DNA of 48,144 bases, taken from contig CAISPG010000008.1 in assembly GCA_903887325.1 (NCBI GenBank), forward strand, positions 1 through 48,144, given 5' to 3'. The stretch comes from an uncultured Burkholderiales bacterium (lineage in GTDB: Bacteria > Pseudomonadota > Gammaproteobacteria > Burkholderiales > Burkholderiaceae_C). A program made the position numbers and the translations under genes. Below the pieces are notes generated by a model. That model was given only the letters and a program-made list of their open reading frames with translations, was not told the DNA's origin and ran no database searches. Shown piece after piece: positions 42,608 through 48,144 of this stretch (positions within the stretch are counted from its first letter, which is position 1; every line of letters begins with the position of its first letter).

Positions 42608-43644
42608 ACACCGCTGCTCGTTGGCACACACCTTGGCCGCAATGGCGCAGCCACTGGCAGGTGTTGCACGCCTGGCCGCCGGGCGCGCAGTGGTTGTTGC
42701 TGTCGCTGATCAGCGTCTGCATGACTGCCGCTGGCAGCTTCTGGTGGTCATCTGAAGCATGGGAGATTTGGTGGCAGGCCGACGAGCAATTGCAGCAACT
42801 CGATGAAGACATCCTCAGACACCAACAGCAAGTCAAGCAATTGCGCCAGCGCATACAGGAAATTCAGGCTTTGCCGCATCCTTCAGGCTGGCCGGTGCCC
42901 GCCTGGCAGACTTGGCCGCAAACACCGCCGCCGGATGACAACCAGGTGTTGCAGCAATGGCTGAACTGGGGCCGACAACATGGCCTGGCCGCACAAGCCA
43001 TGCCTTTGACCGGTGAGTCCGCTGTGAGATGGAGAGGCGCATTACCCGCCTTGCTTGCGGCTGTACACGGCGTGCCTCAGGAGTTTCCAGCCATGCGCTT
43101 GAGCGGTTTTGACTGGCAAGCATTGCCAACACAGGCTACATCATCCAAGCCGGGTCAAGTCGAAGACCGTTTACAACTTGAACTGCAATGGAGCCGGGCG
43201 CGTGATAACCCGCTCGCTGTCTTGCCTGCCAAAAGCAAAACCCCCGCAGAAAAAACCGCAATGGGGGTAGATGCACCAACCGCTTTGCCGCCGCCTGCTG
43301 CTGCATCAGCCAAGTTGTACAACCCGTTCCAAGTGACAGCTTTGCGCAGCGGCTTGCCGCCCGAAGTCGCCCAAAGGCAGCCACGAGGCTGGACTGTGTT
43401 GCAAACCCATCCGGTGTCGCAGTTGCGCTGGGTCGGTAGCCTGTCGCGGCGTGATCAGCGCCAGGGCTTGCTGGCTTTCAACGGGCTGGTTTACAGCGTT
43501 CAAAAAGGTGATCACCTCGGCCAGGACTGGGGCGAGGTGACCGATATCGCCCGGGATCACGTGTTGTTGCGTGAATGGCATGCGCATACCAATGGAGAGT
43601 GGCAACCGGTGATCAGACGCATCGCCGCCGGGGATCCCAAATGA
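42604..43644 (+). CDS. Apparent PilO-PilP fusion protein
   Basis: A 346-residue protein in the position of two genes. Residues 1-~210 have the PilO layout: a membrane helix near 29-48 (QWLLLSLISVCMTAAGSFWW), a coiled coil (QLQQLDEDILRHQQQVKQL) and a ferredoxin-like region. Residues ~238-340 are PilP: YNPFQVTAL, then HPVSQLRWVGSLSRRDQRQGLLAF, GLVYSVQKGDHLGQDWGEV and HVLLREW, the beta-sandwich that binds the PilQ secretin. A Pro/Ala linker joins them. PilP is normally a separate lipoprotein; here the lipobox is absent because the N-terminus is PilO. No frameshift is needed to explain the fusion. Confidence 0.8.
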   Translation: MNTAARWHTPWPQWRSHWQVLHAWPPGAQWLLLSLISVCMTAAGSFWWSSEAWEIWWQADEQLQQLDEDILRHQQQVKQLRQRIQEIQALPHPSGWPVPAWQTWPQTPPPDDNQVLQQWLNWGRQHGLAAQAMPLTGESAVRWRGALPALLAAVHGVPQEFPAMRLSGFDWQALPTQATSSKPGQVEDRLQLELQWSRARDNPLAVLPAKSKTPAEKTAMGVDAPTALPPPAAASAKLYNPFQVTALRSGLPPEVAQRQPRGWTVLQTHPVSQLRWVGSLSRRDQRQGLLAFNGLVYSVQKGDHLGQDWGEVTDIARDHVLLREWHAHTNGEWQPVIRRIAAGDPK

Positions 43645-44936
43645 ACCGTTTCTGGTGGTTGTTGGCCCTGGCCATGTGGTTTTTAAAAGCGGGGGCGCAA
43701 ACCACAACACCTGTAACCAACGCCGAAGAGCCGCCGGTGTTTCACGGCGCGCCCATGTCCATGCATTTCCAAAGCATAGATTTGCGCACTGCTTTGCAAT
43801 TGGTGGCTGAGTTCAGCGGCGTCAACATCATCATGGCCGACAACGTCAGCGGTCAATTGACCATGCGTTTGCAAGATGTGCCTTGGGACCAAGTGTTGCA
43901 CACCATATTGCAAACGCGCGGCTTGGGGCAGCAGCAAACTGGCAACGTGATTTGGGTCGCACCGCAGGCCGAGTTGTCGGCGCGTGAAAAAACCCGGCTG
44001 GAGACGCGCCAGGCCATACAAGTGGTCGAGCCCTTGCAAACCCGTGCCTTTGCCTTGAACTACGCCAAGGCGGCTGAACTCTTGCCCACTTTGCTGCAAC
44101 AAGGCAATGTGTCTGCGGGTGCGTCGCCGCGTTTGCTCAGCCCGCGCGGCAGCGCCATGGCGGACATGCGCACCAACCAGTTGTTTGTCACAGACATTCA
44201 CGACAGGCTGGAGCAGGTGGCGCGACTGATTGAGCGCATCGATGTGCCGCAGCGCCAGGTGTTGATCGAAGCGCGCATCGTAGAAGCGTTGGATAACTTT
44301 GCGGCCTCGCTCGGTGTCAGGCTGACGCAAAGCGAAGGTTTCAATGTCAATTTGCCGGCGGTGAAAGCGCTGGGCTCGGACTCGGCGAGCGCCGGCTTTA
44401 CTTTTTTCGACCCTGCGTACAGCCGTCGCCTTGGGGTGGAGTTGTCCGCATTGGAGGCAGAGGGTTTGGGCCGGGTGGTGGCCAGCCCGCGACTGGTCAC
44501 CGCCAACCAGTTCAAGGCGGTGATAGAGCAGGGCACCGAATTGCCCTACCAGTTGTCGGGGCCGAACGGCAGCACGTCTATCGCGTTTCGCAAAGCCAAT
44601 TTGCGCTTGGAGGTGACGCCGCACATCACGCCCGACGGCAGCATCAATATGTTTCTCGAGGTGTACAAGGACAGCGTCGGCCAAAACACGCCGGCCGGAT
44701 TTGCCATCGACACCAAGCATGTCAGCACCCAGGTCAGAGTGCAAGACGGCGGCACCGTCATGATCGGCGGCATTTACGAGACCAGCGACAGCATCAACCG
44801 CGCAGGCGTGCCCGGCTTGCGCGACAATCCCTTGTTCGGCTGGTTGTTCGGCAACCGCGCCAGCAAGCGCAGCAAGCAGGAGTTGCTGATATTCCTAAGC
44901 CCTAAAATGCTGGAGCAACGTGCCTTCGCACCTTGA
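43641..44936 (+). CDS. pilQ: Short PilQ/HofQ-type secretin
   Basis: Outer-membrane secretin pore of the pilus or DNA-uptake machine. The 431-residue protein has a signal peptide (LLALAMWFLKAGAQ), one N0/STN-like domain (FQSIDLRTALQLVAEFSGVNIIMAD), a secretin N1 domain (RAFALNYAKAAELLP ... DIHDRLEQVARLIERIDVPQRQVLIEARIVE) and the secretin core (VVASPRLVTANQFKAVIEQGTELPY, VTPHITPDG, VQDGGTVMIGGIY, GVPGLRDNPLFGWLFG). Usual PilQ proteins have about 700 residues with N-terminal AMIN domains that bind peptidoglycan; none is present. Size fits HofQ (about 410). ATG 43641 overlaps the PilOP stop. Confidence 0.9.
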   Translation: MNRFWWLLALAMWFLKAGAQTTTPVTNAEEPPVFHGAPMSMHFQSIDLRTALQLVAEFSGVNIIMADNVSGQLTMRLQDVPWDQVLHTILQTRGLGQQQTGNVIWVAPQAELSAREKTRLETRQAIQVVEPLQTRAFALNYAKAAELLPTLLQQGNVSAGASPRLLSPRGSAMADMRTNQLFVTDIHDRLEQVARLIERIDVPQRQVLIEARIVEALDNFAASLGVRLTQSEGFNVNLPAVKALGSDSASAGFTFFDPAYSRRLGVELSALEAEGLGRVVASPRLVTANQFKAVIEQGTELPYQLSGPNGSTSIAFRKANLRLEVTPHITPDGSINMFLEVYKDSVGQNTPAGFAIDTKHVSTQVRVQDGGTVMIGGIYETSDSINRAGVPGLRDNPLFGWLFGNRASKRSKQELLIFLSPKMLEQRAFAP

Positions 44937-45483
44937 GGAAGCATTTATCGTGTTGGCATTGGTGGGCATGCCGGGCAGCGGCAAATCGACGGTCGGTCGG
45001 CAATTGGCCCGCAAACTTGGCGTGGGTTTTGTCGACTGCGACCAGGTCATAGAAATGCGCATAGGCTGCCCGATCAAAGACTATTTCGCCAGCCATGGCG
45101 AGGCCGCTTTCAGAGGCATAGAAACCCAAGTCATTGACGACATGACCCGCACGGCTTGCGGCGTGCTCGCCACAGGTGGCGGCGCGGTATTGCGCGAAGC
45201 CAACCGTTTGCTGTTGCGCGAACGCACCCATGTGATTTACCTGCGGGTGCAACCCGAAGAAATTTACCGCCGCTTGCGCCACGACAGCCAGCGCCCTTTG
45301 CTGCAAGTCGACGACCCCAAACTTAAGATCAAGCAACTGTTTGAAGAGCGTGACCCGCACTACCAGGCGGCAGCGCATTTCGTCATCGAAACCAGCCGCC
45401 CGCGCATACCGACCATGATCACCATGATCATTTCCCAACTCGAACTTGCCGGTTTGTTACCGATAGAAACCGCTGCCCCATGA
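44920..45483 (+). CDS. aroK: Shikimate kinase
   Basis: Phosphorylates shikimate with ATP in the chorismate pathway. The 187-residue protein has Walker [10 protein letters not shown], the shikimate-binding D-C-D (VDCDQVIE, Asp) and RGIETQVI, the GGGAV loop and the R-H[11 protein letters not shown] lid. The start is uncertain: GTG 44920 overlaps pilQ by 17 bases and has a nearby GGAG, whereas GTG 44950 is preceded by TTGAGGAAG and gives a 177-residue protein starting LALVGMPG. Both keep the P-loop. It continues the pil operon, as in most proteobacteria. Confidence 0.94.
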   Translation: MPSHLEEAFIVLALVGMPGSGKSTVGRQLARKLGVGFVDCDQVIEMRIGCPIKDYFASHGEAAFRGIETQVIDDMTRTACGVLATGGGAVLREANRLLLRERTHVIYLRVQPEEIYRRLRHDSQRPLLQVDDPKLKIKQLFEERDPHYQAAAHFVIETSRPRIPTMITMIISQLELAGLLPIETAAP

Positions 45484-46571
45484 CGCATACTGAAAACGTA
45501 CACATAGACCTTGGCGAGCGCAGTTACGACATTGCCATCGGCGCAGGTTTGCTCGACAACGCATCCGCCTGGCAAGACTTGCCCAAAGCAGGGGCTGCAC
45601 TCATCGTGACCAACCACACAGTGGCTCCTTTGTACCTGGCGCGTTTTCAGAAAAGCCTGTCACCACATTACCCGGTCATCCATGTGTGCAAATTGCCCGA
45701 TGGCGAGAGCTACAAAACCTGGGACAGCTTGAACCAGATTTTTGATGTGCTGCTCGGTAAAGCCTGCGACCGCAAAACCGTGTTGTTTGCTTTAGGCGGC
45801 GGCGTCATTGGCGACATCACCGGCTTTGCTGCGGCGTGCTACATGCGCGGCGTGCCCTTTGTGCAAGTGCCCACCACCTTGCTGGCGCAAGTCGATTCAT
45901 CGGTGGGCGGTAAAACCGCGATCAACCACCCCATCGGTAAAAACATGATCGGCGCGTTCTACCAACCCGAGCGCGTGGTGTGTGACCTAGGCACATTGCA
46001 AACTCTTCCGCCGCGCGAACTCAGCGCCGGTTTGGCCGAGGTCATCAAATACGGCCCCATCGCCGACATGGCGTTTCTCGATTGGATCGAACAGCACATG
46101 GATGAATTGCTGGCACGAGACCCGCAAGCGCTGGCTTATGCGGTCAAACGCAGTTGCGAAATCAAAGCCTGGGTGGTTGGCCAAGACGAACGCGAAGGTG
46201 GCATTCGCGCGATTTTGAATTTTGGCCACACCTTCGGTCACGCCATCGAAGCCGGTTTGGGTTTCGGTGTTTGGCTGCATGGCGAAGCGGTCGGTTGCGG
46301 CATGGTCATGGCCGCACAATTGTCAGAGCGTTTGGGTTTGGTGGATGCGGCGTTTGTCGCGCGCCTCACCGCTTTGATCACCAAAGCCGGTTTGCCTGTG
46401 ACCGGCCCGGCGCTCGGTGCTGATGTGTATTTGCACCACATGCGGGTCGACAAAAAAGCCGAGGCAGGAGATATACGCTTTGTATTGATAGACCCGCCCG
46501 GCAGCGCGAAAGTGCGTGGCGCGCCTGATGCCTTGGTGGCTGAGGTTGTCGAGGCTTGCTGCCGCGCATGA
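45480..46571 (+). CDS. aroB: 3-dehydroquinate synthase
   Basis: Second step of the shikimate pathway: converts DAHP to 3-dehydroquinate, with NAD and a divalent metal. The 363-residue protein has [11 protein letters not shown], the NAD-binding [24 protein letters not shown], the metal-binding E-V-I-K-Y-G and the [11 protein letters not shown] (His ligands) motifs. It overlaps the aroK stop by four bases and its own stop overlaps the dgt ATG (ATGA at 46568), so aroK-aroB-dgt are translationally coupled. Confidence 0.97.
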   Translation: MTHTENVHIDLGERSYDIAIGAGLLDNASAWQDLPKAGAALIVTNHTVAPLYLARFQKSLSPHYPVIHVCKLPDGESYKTWDSLNQIFDVLLGKACDRKTVLFALGGGVIGDITGFAAACYMRGVPFVQVPTTLLAQVDSSVGGKTAINHPIGKNMIGAFYQPERVVCDLGTLQTLPPRELSAGLAEVIKYGPIADMAFLDWIEQHMDELLARDPQALAYAVKRSCEIKAWVVGQDEREGGIRAILNFGHTFGHAIEAGLGFGVWLHGEAVGCGMVMAAQLSERLGLVDAAFVARLTALITKAGLPVTGPALGADVYLHHMRVDKKAEAGDIRFVLIDPPGSAKVRGAPDALVAEVVEACCRA

Positions 46572-47216
46572 GCCATGCGTCCGCTGTTGACATAGCCCCT
46601 GCCGCGAACGGCTTGGCAGCGTATGCCTGCTTGCCCTCACACAGTCGCGGCAGGCGTTTTGCCGAACCCGAAGCACCGACGCGCAATGTGTTTCAACGCG
46701 ACCGCGACCGCATTGTGCATTCCACCGCGTTTCGCCGCCTTGTTTACAAAACACAAGTCTTTTTGAACCACGAAGGCGATTTGTTTCGCACCCGCTTGAC
46801 GCATTCACTGGAGGTCGCACAACTCGGGCGATCATTGGCACGTGCTCTGGGTTTGCATGAAGATTTGGTCGAAGCCATTGCCTTGGCGCATGACTTGGGC
46901 CACACGCCGTTTGGTCACGCAGGGCAAGACGCATTGAACGAATGCATGGCACCTTACGGCGGCTTCGAGCACAACCTGCAAAGCCTGCGCGTGGTGGACA
47001 GTTTGGAAGAGCGTTACCCGCAGTTTGACGGTTTGAATTTGTGCTTTGAAACCCGCGAAGGCATATTGAAACATTGTTCGCAGCGCAACGCGCAACTGTT
47101 GGAAGACGCCGAGCCCGGCGGCGTGGGCGCACGTTTTTTACTCAGACAACAACCGTCTTTGGAAGCGCAGTTGTGCAACCTGGCCGATGAGATGGCTTAC
47201 AACGCTCATGACATAG
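46568..47216 (+). pseudogene. dgt: Deoxyguanosinetriphosphate triphosphohydrolase-like, cut off at a sequence joint
   Basis: HD-domain dNTP triphosphohydrolase, N-terminal ~216 residues only (family length about 380). It has [30 protein letters not shown], the HD-motif residues H in [10 protein letters not shown] and HD in [14 protein letters not shown], then the [14 protein letters not shown] segment. Homologues continue AYN-x-HDIDDG-x-RSG; here the frame goes AYNAHDI and then turns into unrelated AT-rich sequence with a stop at 47344. The gene is probably intact in the real organism; the break coincides with the chimeric joint, so 'pseudogene' describes this sequence only. ATG 46568 overlaps the aroB stop. 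Confidence 0.9.
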
Positions 47217-47219
47217 TAA
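47213..47219. other. Joint between betaproteobacterial and Bacteroidota-type DNA
   Basis: On the left, dgt follows family sequence to the His-Asp-Ile codons ending at 47215. On the right, reading the minus strand, the DUF5916 gene follows family sequence up to its Trp-Lys-Asn-Ala-Ile codons, which end at 47219. Both genes are cut in mid-domain at the same point and base composition changes abruptly. No IS end or repeat is visible. Confidence 0.85.
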
Positions 47220-48144
47220 ATTGCATTTTTCCAAACCAGATTAACCGAGCTTCCGGGTGCAAACTGCCATTGAAACAGCATATCGATATTGAAGGCATTA
47301 AAATTAAAATCGTGATTGAGATTATAACTTATATCATCTATTAAATATCCGTCCTGTGTTAAATCATAAAAACTTTTATATTCTCCTCTCGACCAGTAAT
47401 GACGGCCACGTAAGCTAAGCGATAAATTATTCCGGAATAAATATTTAATAAGCAGACTGTTTGTCCAGTCGGTCAAATATCTTTTCCCGAAAATAATTGT
47501 TCCATATTCATCCACATCCACATATCCTCTATCACCATTATCTTTCGCAAGGTTTGACGACAGCTCGAAAGAGAGCTTATCATTCAGCCGCAACCGCGGT
47601 GTTACTCCGAAACCATAAAACCGGTCGTACCCGATAGTAGGCGTTATCAAATCAGTAGTGCCTAAATATCCGGAAAGCGAAACATTGAACTTTTTTCTTG
47701 AATCAGTATTCAATCCGCCTATTGCATAATAATGCGGAGCACGTATAAAAATTCTTCCTGCTGTTCTTGCCTCATAATAATCAACTCTTTCCCACGGTTC
47801 CAGCGTGCATCCGAGGTAATAACTATGATATGATTTTAATGTGGCATTGTAAAAAGCATTAATGGTAACGCTGTTTATCCTGTTGGTTTTAAAATTATCG
47901 TTTTCTTCAATGCTTATATTTTCATTCGAATTGATAAAGTTACCATAAGGCTTAAACTGGTTATAAGCCACGAATAACCCGTTGACATTATAATTCGTTT
48001 CGCGGGTTATCCCGAATGTATTATTATTATAAGTCGCATTTATCGCACTTCGATAAAGTGTAAACTGAAACTTGCCGCTTATCTTGCTTATGTTTACATC
48101 GTACTTATAACCTAACGAATCTTTCGCAACATTTTTTAATGTAT
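47217..48144 (-). CDS. DUF5916-type outer-membrane beta-barrel protein, partial at both ends (Bacteroidota-like)
   Basis: An open frame enters from the right edge and runs to the joint (about 309 codons). The protein is rich in Asn, Tyr, Phe and Ser with alternating polar and apolar residues, as in outer-membrane beta barrels: for instance [59 protein letters not shown] and [25 protein letters not shown]. The last block is typical of the C-terminal barrel of DUF5916 proteins, which are abundant in Bacteroidota. Codon use is strongly AT-biased, unlike the rest of the window. The final strand(s) after the Ile are missing. Function of the family is unknown. Confidence 0.75.

Noticed and set aside
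47217-48144. Horizontal transfer of a Bacteroidota gene into the host
   Set aside because: Both genes are broken at the same base with no mobile-element signature and no coding sequence resumes; a chimeric join explains it more simply.
1-48144. CRISPR arrays or long tandem repeats
   Set aside because: I saw no regularly spaced repeats; repeated words found were part of coding sequence such as ankyrin or propeller repeats.

Overview
The window is almost entirely chromosome from a betaproteobacterium of the order Burkholderiales. The evidence is gene order: hisI-hisE-HIT-tatABC-degQ-NIF3, petABC-sspA-sspB, secA-argJ-(DUF815 ATPase)-mutT/zapD-coaE-pilC-pilB, metK facing two lpxL-like genes, engB facing cytochrome c4 then msrP-msrQ, and lysA-lptM/cyaY/mrcA facing pilMNOPQ-aroK-aroB-dgt. 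Protein sequence character and a moderately GC-rich base composition agree. The genus cannot be fixed from this sequence. Two places do not belong to this backbone: the first ~1.4 kb (mobile or accessory DNA) and the last ~930 bp (AT-rich, Bacteroidota-type).

Layout. 1-1.4 kb: start of an IS5-family transposase, a horizontally acquired ClpP-fold periplasmic protein and a parDE toxin-antitoxin pair, placed just upstream of hisI where other his genes would normally lie. 1.5-7.2 kb: end of histidine biosynthesis, a HIT protein, the Tat translocase, a DegQ-type periplasmic protease, a NIF3 protein and pdxA. 7.3-11.3 kb: the cytochrome bc1 complex (petABC) followed by sspAB. 11.3 kb: tRNA-Thr(TGT). 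11.5-21.7 kb: dciA facing secA, then argJ, an AAA+ ATPase and mutT, which meet zapD-coaE-pilC-pilB and yqiA coming from the other strand. 21.8-29.1 kb: a variable block with a beta-lactamase-fold serine hydrolase, a short-chain dehydrogenase, an MFS transporter, a secreted HExxH protein, an ankyrin protein, and a PQQ alcohol dehydrogenase with a di-heme cytochrome c. 29.2-38.8 kb: metK, two lipid A acyltransferases, a methyltransferase, a hydrolase, engB, cytochrome c4, msrPQ, lysA, lptM and cyaY. 38.8-47.2 kb: mrcA (PBP1a) facing a type IV pilus basal-body operon that runs into aroK-aroB-dgt. 47.2 kb to the end: dgt stops mid-codon-frame and is replaced by part of an outer-membrane beta-barrel gene on the opposite strand.

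How genes work together. TatABC exports folded cofactor proteins; the Rieske protein of bc1 and MsrP are likely clients in the same window. The bc1 complex can pass electrons to c-type cytochromes such as the two di-heme proteins seen here. The PQQ dehydrogenase carries the Asp-x-Asp motif of lanthanide-dependent enzymes and probably hands electrons to the cytochrome encoded just downstream. PilB, PilC, PilM, PilN, a fused PilO-PilP and PilQ look like one reduced machine, closer in size to the Hof proteins of enterobacteria than to full type IV pilus parts, and neither pilD nor yacG is at its usual place.

The most important warning is that the right end (from about 47216) is very probably a chimeric assembly join. 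The most interesting biology is the lanthanide-type alcohol dehydrogenase module and the reduced pilus/competence machine with a PilO-PilP fusion. No gene-free stretch longer than about 300 bases exists; the longest, 26513-26772, is the divergent promoter region of the ankyrin and PQQ dehydrogenase genes. No rRNA gene or CRISPR array was seen.
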